Assembly (NCBI GenBank): GCA_036346225.1
Contig: JARFIW010000139.1
Span: forward strand, 1,550,001-1,614,000
Source: Platerodrilus igneus
Taxonomy: Eukaryota > Arthropoda > Insecta > Coleoptera > Lycidae
Reading direction: 5' to 3'
DNA: 64,000 bases
Shown: one piece after another, positions 12,025 to 22,779 of the stretch
Position numbering within the stretch: the first letter of the stretch is position 1
Layout: each line of letters begins with the position of its first letter
The notes under the pieces: model-generated
The model's database searches: none
Told to the model about the DNA's origin: nothing
Seen by the model: only the letters and a program-made list of their open reading frames with translations
Translations under genes and position numbers: made by a program

Positions 12025-13362
12025 ATGGCAAATTCGCAAGAATTTATGTTTATTGATGGCTTGAATGATTTGAAAGAAGCAGAAATCCTACAAGATGCTC
12101 CCCAACGTACTTTCCATTCTAGAGATGATCTTTTTGTTCATTTATCGGATAGTCAATTTCGTAGAACATACCGTTTGAGTAAAGGCATTGTTGTTCAACT
12201 TATAGATTTAGTAGAACCCTTTTTATTACGACAACAAACAAAAGGTTCTACAGTTGATGTTACTATCAAGGTTTGTGGCTTCTTATTTTTCAAGCACTTC
12301 ATAATTGGAAGTTTGTAGGTTCTAACAACATTACATTTTCTTGTATATGGCAGTTACCAGTTAAGTATTGGACAAAATATTTATGCAGCTATAAGCCAAT
12401 CTTCTGTTAGTCGAACTATCCATGAAGTTGTGGATGTATTAAACAGGCCAGAAATATTTAGACGTTTTGTTTGTTTTCCAAGAAACATTCAGAACTTTAA
12501 AACGTTCACAATGAGTAAGTACTAGAAAATTTGATATATTAGCCTTCTTTACATTATGTGTTGCAGATTCTATATAAAGCATAATTTTCCAGGTGTAATT
12601 GGTTGCCTGGATTGTACTCACCTGGTTATATATCCCCCAAAAGTTAACGATCAATTATATCCTAAACATTTATATATCAACAGAAAGGGTTACCATTCAA
12701 TTAATGTACAATTAGTATAGTGCGCAATTAATTTATTAGAGTAATTGCATTATATTTACAGATATGTGATGCAAATACAATAATATTAAATGTAAATGCT
12801 CGATTCCCAGGAAGCACTCACGATTCCCATATCTGGAATAATTCTAATGTACGCCAATTGGTAGAAAACCCCCACAATAATGGGCACAGTTTCTTTTGGC
12901 TTTTGGGTAGTAATTAATTTTTACATATTCTCATTGAAATTGTTAAAAAAAATTCAGGTGATTCTGGGTATGCATTAAGACCTTACTTGATAACACCCAT
13001 AACCGAAGTGCAACCAAATATACCAGAACCACGTTTTACTACTGCTCAAAAAGCTACACGATCATTAATTGAAAGATGTAATGGCATATTAGTTGCGCTT
13101 TAGGTGTTTACTGAAACATAGAATCCTGCATTACACCCCTACCACAGCATCAAAAATTATAAATGCATGTGTGGTTTTGCACAATATGTGTATAGCTAAT
13201 GGTATTCCCGATATTCCACCAGAAAAAGGAGATGAAAATCTAGATTTTGGAATATATCATTTAGCAAATAATGTGGATGTAGCTGTTGCAAATGGAAATG
13301 CTCTTTTGTTGGAAGGAAGAAGGGTACAGCGAAACATAGTATGTAATCATTTTATAATGTAG
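12025..13362 (+). pseudogene. Harbinger B DDE transposase with short introns
   Basis: Transposase of about 340 residues (DDE_Tnp_4 type) spread over exons. The N-terminal part has FRRTYRLSKGIVVQLIDLVE (about 12148-12210). The first catalytic Asp lies in VIGCLDCTHL (about 12596-12625), the second in GDSGYALRP (about 12958-12984) and the Glu in LIERCNGILV (about 13065-13095). Typical GT..AG introns remove the sequences before SYQLS (ends 12353), before FYIKHNF (12519-12568), before CDANTI (ends 12761) and before GDSGY (ends 12957). The first donor lacks one G, the reading frame slips by one base at the second intron, and two bases are missing near 13098 (VAL then stop, where family members have VARFRCL). 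The protein is therefore probably no longer made whole, although all three catalytic residues survive. Confidence 0.85.
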
Positions 13363-13589
13363 ACAGATTTCAATAAGATAACTTTGGACTGTATGTTATT
13401 TTTATCTTCAATGTAAAAATTCCTTAGAGATAAGATTATTGTAACAAACTATAGCTTTAATTAAATTGTTTTTATTCATATACTTAATAATATGTACTTC
13501 AATATAAAACTTACACCTATTAGCACATAATCTAATATAATATTAAATATATATAATACTAATAAACTACATGGATGAATAGTTTTAGT

Positions 13590-14942
13590 AATTTGGCTTT
13601 TTAATATGCTTCTTTCGCTTCTACTTCTCTTTTATATAAAGTTAGTTTTTCCTCATAATAAATTTTTTAAGTTTCAATTCTTCGTCCATTTGCTGACAAA
13701 ATTTACCACTGTGTTTAATACTTGTTAAGAACTGTAAATAGTTAATAGGTAGTTGTGTTACTATAGCTTTTATTATTATTAGAAAGATTATTTAAAATAA
13801 GGATCAAGGACTATAGAGGTCAAAATTTGAAAGAAAAAATGAAATTAAGAATTTTTTGACAAGCCTAAAAATATCAAGCGTATAGAAATCTTGGAGGGTT
13901 ACACGCAGTTTGCAAGTAATTGTTAAAGGCCACAATGTAAGTGTATTCCAGACTAGCTATTATACTGTATTAAGACAATATTTTTAGGAAATTTATAATG
14001 CTATTATAAAATTGACAACCTAACATTTTGTGTGAAGTTGAAAATAAAGCTGTTCATAAATTTGGTGCCTTAACAATAGCTTAGAACCAGTAGTCGGACA
14101 GCCCACCATAGAGAGCCAATCCTACATGTTGTGGTAAAGTTGCGACTTTGTGCATCAACCGCAACGGCGCGGCAAAAATACTTTTATCTAAACGTTCAGA
14201 TGCAAATCGTCGCTTCTCTAAATTGCAATTTCTAGATGGAGTTGCATTTCGGGTAATGTTGCAATATGTTCCACCACCTGTTCATGTGCAAACTCATTCC
14301 CTAAAAAGTTTTCATTAAAGTTAGTTTTACAACTTTCATAACAATTACTATATTCATTATCAAATCCTACTGTTTCTACGACAATTGGAGCTGTATCGGT
14401 GGTTGTGTAATGTTCTACAATATCTACAAATTACAGTTTGTTATTACATGTAGCAATGAACAGTACAAAGATGTTACCAATTTCTTCACTATCAAATATT
14501 ACGGGAGATTCTTGTATATTAGGATCTCCTTCAATGCATACTATTCCCATTATAGATGTCATTTTTTCCTCAAAAGGTGTTAAAAGAATATCGGTGGCTT
14601 TTCCGCCATGTTTTCTGTTCATGCCGATGGATTTCTGAGCTGTTCTTTTTGGCTTTTGCTCAGAGATCTTGCCAAGTCTAGTGTACATCATAACATAGTT
14701 AATATGTATATATAAGCAATAAACAACTAAGATACCTTTCGCCAAGCTTTCCAATCTTTCTTGCCCCCATTCATTTGGTTTAAGTGAAAAGATACCTGCT
14801 GCCACAGATTTCTGCTAGTAGCAAATGTAAAATCTGTTGAAAATTTACTACTCGATAACTCTGGATGCTGTTTCATAAATTCCAATAGGTAATCTTTTTG
14901 AGCAGCACTAATATTCCCTGCCCTTTTTACAATTTCTGCCAT
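13590..14942 (-). pseudogene. Harbinger B Myb/SANT-like partner protein
   Basis: Second Harbinger gene, converging on the transposase. The N-terminal domain reads SAAQKDYLLEFMKQHPELSS, then KFSTDFTFATSRNLWQQVSF and KKDWKAWRK, matching the Myb_DNA-bind_5 type that binds transposon ends. Exon 1 ends at 14736 (GAAAG|GTATC) and exon 2 begins at 14677 after TAG, which removes a 58-bp intron. Exon 2 continues as TWQDL, then KTGGKATDILLTPFEEKM in a neighbouring frame, and on through GDPNIQESPVIFDSEE and EQVVEHIATLPEMQL (to about 14200). A basic C-terminal piece, KFCQQMDEELKLKKFI, lies at about 13690-13640. There is one stop near 14430 and a frame change after 14680, so it is damaged, but the whole gene can be followed. 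Confidence 0.78.
13763..14190. other. Non-coding stretch within the Harbinger B Myb gene
   Basis: Between the recognisable C-terminal piece and the central part of the Myb-like gene. It is probably intron or decayed coding sequence. No separate gene is seen. Confidence 0.4.
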
Positions 14943-15053
14943 TTTAAGTAACAACATCCAATGATCCAATTCAACAAAAAACCGTTAAGAAACAAAACCG
15001 CAAAAACCTATAAAAACTAATAACCTAAACACGAATTCAGTATCTGTCATACC

Positions 15054-15290
15054 GTGCATTTACATTTCCAATGCTCCACCCGAAGGTACTGCATTGGTCA
15101 GGAGGCGGGTTTTTTGTTGCCTGGAAATTTAGAATTTTGCCGAACCCTTGCCGTTCCAGACAAGGTAGGGATTTCTAGCGTGCATGACAACACTCACACA
15201 CGAGACCTCCATTTAACTTCTCATCCGAACGAGGGCGTAATTTTTGTGAAAAATGCTCACCTGCCATTTTTCAAGCAGTCTACCATAGTA
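15054..15290 (-). repeat. tRNA-derived SINE, copy 2 (tRNA head lost)
   Basis: Minus-strand copy of the SINE at 56594-56894. The body from GCTTGAAAAATGGCAGGTGA through the GTTCGGATGAGA core to the 3-prime end AATGTAAATGCACGG is present. The tRNA-like head with its B box is missing. It lies inside Harbinger B near the right end. Confidence 0.85.
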
Positions 15291-15455
15291 TCTGTCATAC
15301 CGTGTAACATTCGCAATTTGCAATGTTGCCGTATTAGTTTTTCTATCACAAACGATTTTCGTAGAACTTATTTCGACTATCGCTGGAGAATTGAACACAG
15401 TGCTTCTAATAGAAATGTTTTAATAGAATAATTTTCCAATAGAATGTTTTCGTGC

Positions 15456-15475
15456 AAGTTGGAGAATCGTAGCCC
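15456..15475 (-). repeat. Harbinger B right terminal inverted repeat
   Basis: AAGTTGGAGAATCGTAGCCC is the exact complement of 11138-11157. Confidence 0.88.
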
Positions 15476-15559
15476 TGTGCTCCTTGAAATTAGTTTCTAC
15501 ATTTATAATATGAAAATACAAGTTAAAAGCAAACAAAGGGCTAATCTCCCGTCCTAAGT

Positions 15560-16104
15560 TAAGGCCCTTTCACACGATTAAATTGACTTGAGAAACATGG
15601 CTTGTCAAACGTGCTTATTATATAAATTTGATCGTGTTTGGGTTCATATTTGATAGTTTGAAGTCGTGTTTGAAGGTGTGTTTGAAGTTTTTCAGGCCTT
15701 GCTGGAAAATATGTTTATCAACTTAAGGTTTGACAAGCAAATTTGATCGTGTGGGGGAGCATCAAATGGTCAAATCTTTAAACCATCAAACAAAGTTAAC
15801 TTTCCTGCGATTCTCAGAGCAGATTCCTGTGTTTCACATAATCCTTTGCCTGTGTTCAAGCTCTAACAGTTTGTGAGTAGTGTTCTTGTCAGAACTATGG
15901 ACTTCAGCTTTTGTGAGTTCATAGAACTATATCAATCATTTCCTGAACTTTGGTGTATGAAAAGTAAAGAGTACAATAACCCCACGACAAGAAAAGGGCT
16001 GTGCTCAATAACCTCCTCTCCAAGTTACAAAAAATTGAACCCAATGCTACACTGTTTCTGATGTGAAAACAAAATCAATTCATTGCAAACTTCTTGGAGA
16101 AGGG
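15560..16104 (+). pseudogene. Harbinger C: left end and MADF gene exon, cut by BEL
   Basis: A third Harbinger-type element. GGCCCTTTCACACGATTAAA (about 15562-15581) looks like a terminal repeat of this group, and a near-repeat of its motif (TTTGATCGTGTGGGGG) lies at about 15740. The MADF protein starts at ATG 15897 with MDFSFCEFIELYQSFPELW and YNNPTTRK, then changes frame to LLSKLQKIEPNATLF and reaches a Ser-Trp-Arg-Arg helix at 16104. There the BEL LTR begins. The same protein resumes at 31392 beyond the BEL. MADF proteins bind DNA and are the usual partner of Harbinger transposases. Confidence 0.75.
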
Positions 16105-16361
16105 TGTTAGAACCCAGCTTGATAAATTAATTGAGTTGGTTGTTTGTAATTAAATTTAATATAATTGGGGTGTTGTGAAAAAATAATAAAGATATGTCAT
16201 GTCAACTTCAAATATTAATCAAGAGAACAACAATACAAATGCTGTTATAATTTAGCATTTTCAGAATAAAGCACCTATATAGTTACAGTTTAACTCTATC
16301 AACATTGTGCTCAGAACCTGATTGAGAAGACCAGAACGATTGTTCCTACCTCTTTTTAACA
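16105..16361 (+). repeat. BEL 5-prime LTR
   Basis: TGTTAGAACCCAGCTTGATA at the start and TTTTTAACA at the end. It is paired with 31138-31391 over its whole length with scattered differences. The internal GCATTTTCAGAATAAAGCAC probably holds the poly(A) signal. Confidence 0.9.
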
Positions 16362-16366
16362 TGTTA

Positions 16367-16384
16367 TGGCGACCGTAACAGGAC
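16367..16384 (+). other. BEL primer binding site (tRNA-Arg type)
   Basis: TGGCGACCGTAACAGGAC, five bases after the 5-prime LTR. From memory it matches the complement of the 3-prime end of insect tRNA-Arg (TCG) with its CCA, a primer used by many BEL/Pao elements, with one mismatch. It fixes the plus-strand orientation. Confidence 0.75.
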
Positions 16385-17650
16385 ACAGAATGTTGAATTA
16401 TATAAAGATAAGATTGGCTACTGGAAGGCAACTAAAACTGGAAATGGAGAATTTGAAGAAACAGAGAAGCATGTTATGTACCCAGTTAACTAAAATGGTT
16501 GCGGTTTTAGATAAAGCACTGGCGCAGAATGCACATGTAAATAAAATTTGAGAATTGTTACGTAAAATAGATGACAGGGTGTTATTGTTTAAAGTAGATC
16601 AGCAAGTAATTGCACTGATGAATAGTGATGACATGTTAATAGAAGAAATGTTTGTTGATGAAACAGAATCGAAATACAAATATCGGGATATATTGATAGT
16701 GAAACAGACATTAACGGAAACGTATATCAACTAACCTTTAGATTCCTCATCAAGTAGTAAAGCAGAAAGTAAATTTAGGCTCACACACTTAGACATAAAA
16801 AAGTACGACTCACATATTAAGTCGTGGTTAGGTTTCTGGAGACAATTTAAAGCAATTCTTGAAGATTCCGAAATTCTGATGTACACAAATTTCATATTTG
16901 CTGCAATTGACAGTCCCGCATACTAAAGCATGGGAGATTTGTGAAATTTTCCATACGATGTCTGAAAGTTACCCAAAAATGGTCGAACAGTTTCAGGAGC
17001 GTTTTGGGCATCATGATGTACTCGTTGAAGTATATGTACTGGATCTTCTAAAACTTGTTGCTAATGCGATGCATCCTAAAGAAAACATCCTTATCAACTT
17101 TGTATGATAAGTTAGAATCTCAGTTGCGTTCTTTAGAAAGTCTGAGAGTAACAGCACACAACTATTCTATTTTGTTGAACCCATTGGTTGAATCGTGCCT
17201 CCCCGAAGAAGTTCTTAAGGTATGAGAAAGAAACCGCACCAACGCAAGAGAAAAGAATCTCACGAATCGGTTAAAAGAACTTATGGCATTTTTACGCGAG
17301 GAAGTGGTCGGGGAAGAACAGATCTTACTGGCTCACAGCGGATTTGATTCTGCGGAAAAATTGAATGGTAAACCAAAATGTTTCAGAGACGAAGAAGAGT
17401 GTACTACCGCAATGGATTTGTTATCAGTAAGCAATCAGTTCAAAAGGAAAAGCGGTTGGATCTTCTGTGGGAAACACACCTTAACCAAGATTGTTTTGAG
17501 ACCCCCCCCCCAACTGGAGGAGAAAAAGAAAATTGTTAGCGACAATGTTTAAAATCGGGTCACATAGCTAAGAGGTGTAGAACCAAAATGAAATGTTCTC
17601 TCTGTAATGGCCGACATTATGCTTATTATGCCCCGAGTTGAATTCTAGTA
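16385..17650 (+). pseudogene. BEL gag, broken
   Basis: Gag of the nested BEL. An N-terminal coiled-coil-like part (LKLEMENLKKQRSMLCTQL, about 16430-16490) is followed by the DUF1759 region with YDSHIKSWLGFWRQFKAILE (about 16804-16863), AWEICEIFHTMSESYPKMVE (about 16928-16988) and RFGHHDVLVE. The zinc knuckles are at about 17545-17640, GHIAKRCRTKMKCSLCNGRH, where the first cysteines are partly lost. Stops at 16549-16551 and about 16730, and several frame changes up to 17552, show decay. A C homopolymer at 17503-17511 coincides with one frame change. Confidence 0.82.
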
Positions 17651-17699
17651 AATTAACAAAGAATGAAAGCGAAAAACAAAGCGAAACAGACATAAAGGC

Positions 17700-18149
17700 T
17701 GGTATTAGCGGAATCAATGTGATGATTGCACAAAATTCAACACAGTATGTTTTGCTTTAGACATTAATTATTACGTTACATAAAATCGAAAACAAAACTT
17801 GTAGCATTAGAGCTATGATTGACATGGATTCAACAGACATATGTCAAAAAAAAGGCAGTAAAATCTGTGAAGTTGTGTTCAATTGGACTAAAACAACTTA
17901 GTCACGTCTTGTTTGTCAGGAAAAGGTCGGATTCTAAAATTCATAATCGATACAAATTGAAACACTTGAAGGGTTCGACAGATATTCGATCGAATATATA
18001 ACCCGCGATATGTGGCAATGTTGCACGTTTGAATAGCAGTTCACTACTTAATCAACTTTGTTTTTTATTTATTAAGTAGTAATTGTAACCACCTCTTGCA
18101 ACAACTACTTAAATGGTAACATGTCAGCATAGCTGTTGTTCGCATATCC
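17700..18149 (+). pseudogene. BEL protease region, N-terminal part
   Basis: Aspartic protease region (DUF1758 type) that normally follows the zinc knuckles. CSIRAMIDMDSTDICQ (about 17800-17845) corresponds to the active-site stretch. The family has an Asp-x-Gly/Ser triad here, so the site looks altered. The sequence degenerates after 18000 and is cut at about 18150 by the CR1-like LINE. The protease continues at about 22290. Confidence 0.6.
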
Positions 18150-18190
18150 CATTTGCATTACATTACTTTCCATTACATTACATTACATTC
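18150..18190 (-). repeat. Microsatellite tail of the CR1-like LINE
   Basis: CATTACATTACATTACATT and neighbours, read on the minus strand as TAATG repeats, form the LINE 3-prime end. Confidence 0.8.
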
Positions 18191-18894
18191 ACATCACACT
18201 ACAATTGTTTTTGAGAATTCATAAGTTTCTTAAATAAAAGTTTTTTAAATACAGGAACAGAATCCACTAATAGAAAGAGATGTTCATATTTGTTAAATAT
18301 GTAGGCACTGTTGAATTCAAATGAGCACTTAAATTTAGATGTCTTATGGTATGGTATAGTTAATTGATTATTGTTGCGCAGGTTACAAGTGTGTGCAGAA
18401 GTTCTTACATTTAGCAGACTATATAGGTAAGCTGGTTGACCTGATTTGTATATATTAAATAACATAGTTGCAAACAAAAGCTCACAGTGTGGTTCTAATT
18501 TTAGGATTTCCAGTCTATTATAAATTGGAGTCACATGCTCCCTATAGGGAACATTATAAGCAAATCTCAGACAGCAATTCTGAATGATTTGAAGCTTGTT
18601 CCTCAGTTTTTCAGAGAGGTAACTAAAAGGTAACTACAATAATTAATGTGGCTTATTACAAGCGCTTGACACAATTTCCACTTTATCTCCGAAGGAAGCA
18701 TCATCTTGAATTTATAAATGGATTTCAGTTTAAAGTATGTAATACTGCGCACCTTATTTACGTGACTCTCGAAATTTAAACTACCATCACAGATTACGCC
18801 TAGGTTTTTCGCTTTGTAGCTGAATGCTATAACACATTTGTTTAATACTATTTCAGAGTTTAAGTTGTTTTTGAATACTGAACAGAAATATTGG

Positions 18895-20894
18895 TTATCC
18901 TATACACTGACATATTGTTTTTTTAGGGTTCAAAGTTAGACCATTATTTGATGTCCAGGTGAGTACTGCCTCTAAGTTATTGTTCATCTCTAAAATAACC
19001 TGGTTCGCATTATACGGGTCTCCAGGTATATATAGTTGGGTGTCGTCGGCATACATATGGATTTTACAGTTGCCAGTTATTACAGTAGGTAGATCTGCTG
19101 GGAAAATAGTAAACAACAGTGGACCAAGGATACTCCCCTGCGGAACTCCTTGTCTTACATGTAACTCACTTGAGACCACTCGGTTTAGTTTTACTTGTTG
19201 AGTTCTTCCAGATAAATAGCTAGTCATAAGTTGCAGTGCAGATGAGCTCCAACCATAGTAGGATAGCTTTGCAATTAAGAGTCTATGATTTATTACATCA
19301 AAGGCCTTGCTATAATCAAGGTATACCATTAACGTGGTTTGTGAGTTTTCCATATTCTGAACCAGGTCATTCATAATTTTGCATAAGACTGTTGCAGTAC
19401 TGTGCTTAGCACGAAAACCCGACTGGATTTGTGGCAGTATTTCATTATTATCAATGTAGTTGGTAATTTGTATGTATATGATGTATTCAACCACCTTAGA
19501 GATGGTTGCTAAAATGTTTATTGGCCGAAGTTCCTCATAAGATGTCGCAACACTGACCTTAGGTATAGGTGTGATTAAAGATTTTTTCCATAGATCTGGC
19601 ATCGTTGAACTAATTAGGATGGAATTAATAAGATGTGTAAAAACATTAATGCAGAACGGCAAAATCAATTTTAGCATTTTTAGTGAGATCCCATCCAAGC
19701 CTGTAGCATTCGATGACTGTTTATTAACTGCTTTAATCACATCATCCGAGGATACCGTGTGAAAAGTTAGTTCCTCTGTTCTTAATGGAAATTTCTGCAA
19801 TGAAAAGTATCTAATTGTATTTTCTGCAACTTGAGTAAGTGGAATATCATTTATAAAATGTTGATTGAGACAATCTGGATCTACATTGTTTAAATTAATT
19901 GTATTTTAGGTTTTCGATGTATGTTGGGTTTTCAAAGAACTTCCATAGCTGTTCAGAGTTATTTTTATACAGTGAAATCATGTAAATATAGAATGCCTTC
20001 TTTTCATTCCTAACTGCTTGTGTGACATAGTTTCTCAGCTCTTTGAAATAAGTACTGTCCGAAACTCTCCTAGTTCTGTTATATTTACTAAGAGCTGCAT
20101 CTTTTATCTTGATCATTTGTTTTAATGTATGTGTTAACCATCCCGGCTTTGGTCGAAAATTTTTCGCTGTACAGATAGGTGAGTGTATATCGAAAAGCGC
20201 AGTAATCACTTGATTAAAGTATGATAATTTTAGATCAACTGGATCTTGATTATAGCAGTATGACCAGTCGATAGAAGTAGCATTTTCAGAAAAAATTTTA
20301 TGGTCAAAATACTTATAAGTATGAAATGCGTGTGAGCTAGGAATAGGTTGTTTATGTGGAATATATAGGCTGCAATATACTAAAAGATGATCAGAGGTAA
20401 GACAGGCATCTTGAGTGCCAGATCCAGTGTATTTTAGGTTTTCACTCGCACAAATCAGATCGAGGAAAGTAGCAGTTGATGATGTTATTCTAGTGGGCTG
20501 ATTGATAACTTGAGTCAAATTAAATGATTTAAAGATAGACTTAAGGTAATTGGAGTTATTGTTCTCTTTAAAAAGATCTATATTCATGTCACCCATTAAA
20601 ATGATGTGTTCAACTTCAGGATAAAGTATTGCCAAAATATGCTCTAATTCCTGAAGGCACAATATTGAACTAGTTGGAGGTTTTTAAATTGTTCCTACTG
20701 CGTAAGTTATTTTTTTTTATTGTTAATTTTAGCCATAATTGTTCCAATGTGCCAGTGTGGAGATTTTCGAGGTCCATTACTTTACACTTGATTGTATTTT
20801 TAACAAAGCAGCAAATACCACCCCCTCTAAGTGGTCTGTCTTTCCTAAATAACGAGTATCCTGGTATCACTATTGAAGTTGAAGGATAATCCAA
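18895..20894 (-). pseudogene. CR1-like ORF2: endonuclease and reverse transcriptase
   Basis: An APE-type endonuclease nicks the target and an RT copies the RNA. The endonuclease part spans 20894-20300: RGGGICCFVKNTIKCKV, then LMGDMNIDLFKENN with its catalytic Asp, PTRITSSTATFLDLICAS, and LTSDHLLVYCSL with the SDH motif. The linker with WSYCYNQDPVDLKL follows. The RT runs 19800-18895: PIPKVSVATSYEELRPIN, palm A LMVYLDYSKAFDVINH, GVPQGSILGPLLFTIF and MYADDTQLYIPGDP with the catalytic YADD. Breaks are few: a frame shift near 20670, a stop at 19895, and one just after the YADD region at 18895. The C-terminal region is decayed between 18895 and 18200, where a frame at 18534-18199 keeps the motif RTSAHTCNLRNNNQLTIPY. 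Confidence 0.9.
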
Positions 20895-21059
20895 CAGTAG
20901 CCATGTTTCAGAGATAGAGATAATGGTGAAATTAGTGCCTAAAACAAACTCACAGAATTCATCAAATTTTGGAATGAGCGATCGAATATTGATGTGGCAA
21001 ATTTGTAGGTGAGTGAAAGGTTGCTGTGATTTCTGTAATTGCTGTGTTGACTGTAGTTG

Positions 21060-22214
21060 CTATGTGTTTGCATGTGTATATATACCAAATAAATCAGCTT
21101 TAAGTTTAGCCACTGATTCTTTGTAGACCGAACAAGAATCGTGATCCCAAACAGCATGACAAATATCGGTGTCTTTACCAGATTTCACATTAACTAATTT
21201 ACAGTTAATACAGCGGAACTCGGATTTGTCTGCCTTGCAATTTTTGAGCTCGTGTCCTAACGCACACCTAGGACAGCAAAGCTCACGTTTACACAATTGA
21301 GCGGTATGATTATATCCATTGCATTTGAAGCATTTAGTAATTTCGACTGCATCAAAAACTCTGCAGACATCTAGGCCAATGATAATGTGCCCAGCCTCCA
21401 ATATTTTGCTGTAAGTAACATTATCTAATTGTAGTAATGCTTGATACTTATGCTCTTTGTTTTTTATAGGATCTACTTTTAATATAGTTATATTTATTGA
21501 ATCAGAGAAGATGTCAGTGTTTTGTTTTACTATATAATCTGCGAGAATGTTAGTTGTAAATTTCTGGGACAAGCCTGAAATTCTAATTCTAGGAAGAGCC
21601 TTCCTTAGCAGTTGAACCTTATAGTTTGAAGAAAGTTTCTCACCGGCAATTTTTAGTAGTTTATCAGCATTTTCAGCATCATTATATCTAACAATCAGGC
21701 CCCCATTTTGAATTTACTTGACAGTATTGATTTTGATGTTAGCTGTAACAGGATTAACGTTATTGACAACATCCAATTTAGTTGTAGTATTTTTCTGATT
21801 GTTATTTTTAGGTTTAATTATAATAGATTGCTGTAGTGACTTAGACACAACACTAACAAAGGTAGTATTTATTGGTGCTTCTGCTTTAACTAAAACACTA
21901 GAAAGCTTGTCAGTGGCAATCTGCATAAATTCAGACTTGAAGTTATCAAAACGCATCTTTAAATCATTCATGACCTCCTCAAATTTAGACTCCAAGATTC
22001 CCTTTAATAAGTCAGAGGAACCATCATCACTCTTAGCCAAGCAATTTTTGCAATGGAACTGAAGAGATCTCTTTTTTAACTCCATACACCCGAGTTCGGA
22101 CGAGGTAAGGTCACTGCAATCATAGCATATCTGGAGTCCACATTTATCACAGCTGATGTTTTTGTTATCACTGTTGCAAGAAATACAGGATGACATTTTA
22201 GTCACCCTGTGCAT
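21060..22214 (-). pseudogene. CR1-like ORF1: PHD-like and CCHC zinc fingers
   Basis: RNA-binding ORF1 protein. The N-terminus (from 22214 or the second Met at 22196) has a PHD-like finger, CISCNSDNKNISCDKC followed by CYDCSD and FHCKNC. A coiled-coil-like middle part follows. The C-terminal half (21572-21060) has three Cys/His fingers: CFKCNGYNHTAQLC, CCPRCALGHELKNC and CINCKLVNVK. A break between 21714 and 21572 separates the two frames. The PHD plus CCHC layout is known from CR1-group ORF1 proteins and supports that clade over Jockey. Confidence 0.82.
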
Positions 22215-22289
22215 ATATTTAATTTAGAGAACTTTAGAATATTAATAGTTATTTATTTATCATAACAACATAATGCTTTTGAATGTTGG

Positions 22290-22777
22290 AGCAGACAGTC
22301 CAGAAATTGAGCTATTAATAGGTTCAGACATAACTGGTAATCTTTTTACTGGAAAAGTTGTCAAGTTAGGCAATGGGTGTTAGCAGTAGATACAAAATTG
22401 GGCTGAACTGTTATGGGAAAAGTTTCTAAAGAGTATACCAATGGAAGTACCGGTTGGAATATGACATACCTGTGTGAATAATGCACCTGTGTCTCAATTA
22501 TGGTATCTTGAAGTTATTGGTATTCGCGATTCTGTTGAGAAAAGGACTAAAGACGAACTCAACAAAGCTGCTTTACAGTATTCGATAAAACAGTTAACAT
22601 TGAAATAGATGTACGTTGTGAGATACATTTACCATGAAAAACTGATCTACCTATGCTGTCCGAGAATAGATCCGCAGCAGAAAATAGGTTATTAATATCT
22701 TCTAAAAATCTACAGAACAATTGTAATTTACAAGTATATTTTGAGGTTTTTGAAGAGTGGATGCATGAGAATATTTA
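22290..22777 (+). pseudogene. BEL protease C-terminal part and start of RT
   Basis: Resumes the BEL after the LINE. VGADSPEIELLIGSDITGNL (about 22287-22346) is the characteristic GSD block at the end of the BEL protease, followed by LGWTVMGK-like residues (about 22395-22420; the W codon is now TGA). APVSQLWYLEVIGIRDSVEK and an RT-leader region follow, up to EEWMHENIY at 22777, which is the start of the conserved RT entry motif. At 22778 a mariner-type hairpin element splits the motif. It resumes at 24225 with RESTS. Confidence 0.8.
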
Positions 22778-22779
22778 TA

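Larger units (their letters stand above)
11138..15475 (+). mobile_element. PIF/Harbinger transposon B, both ends and both genes present
   Basis: DNA transposon bounded by perfect 20-bp inverted repeats, GGGCTACGATTCTCCAACTT at 11138-11157 and its complement at 15456-15475. Between them lie a plus-strand DDE transposase (12025-13362) and a converging minus-strand Myb/SANT-like gene (13590-14942), the two-gene plan of the superfamily. A 533-bp solo LTR (11429-11961) and a SINE (15054-15290) inserted later near either end. A 3-bp target duplication is expected for the family, but the flanking bases (TCT and TGT) do not match, so either target or end has changed. Confidence 0.85.
18150..22225 (-). 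mobile_element. CR1-like LINE inserted in the BEL protease
   Basis: Minus-strand non-LTR retrotransposon of about 4.1 kb with two ORF regions. It ends at its 3-prime side (18150-18190) in repeated CATTA/ACATT units, i.e. a TAATG-type microsatellite tail on the sense strand, as CR1-group elements have. BEL protease sequence lies on both sides, so it is younger than the BEL. It may be close to full length. Confidence 0.85.

Noticed and set aside
11138..15475. A 3-bp target duplication for Harbinger B
   Set aside because: Flanking triplets TCT and TGT differ, so no duplication is claimed although the inverted ends are exact.
18150..18190. Possible CRISPR-like or satellite array from CATTA repeats
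   Set aside because: Units of five bases without spacers at the 3-prime end of a LINE are a LINE tail.
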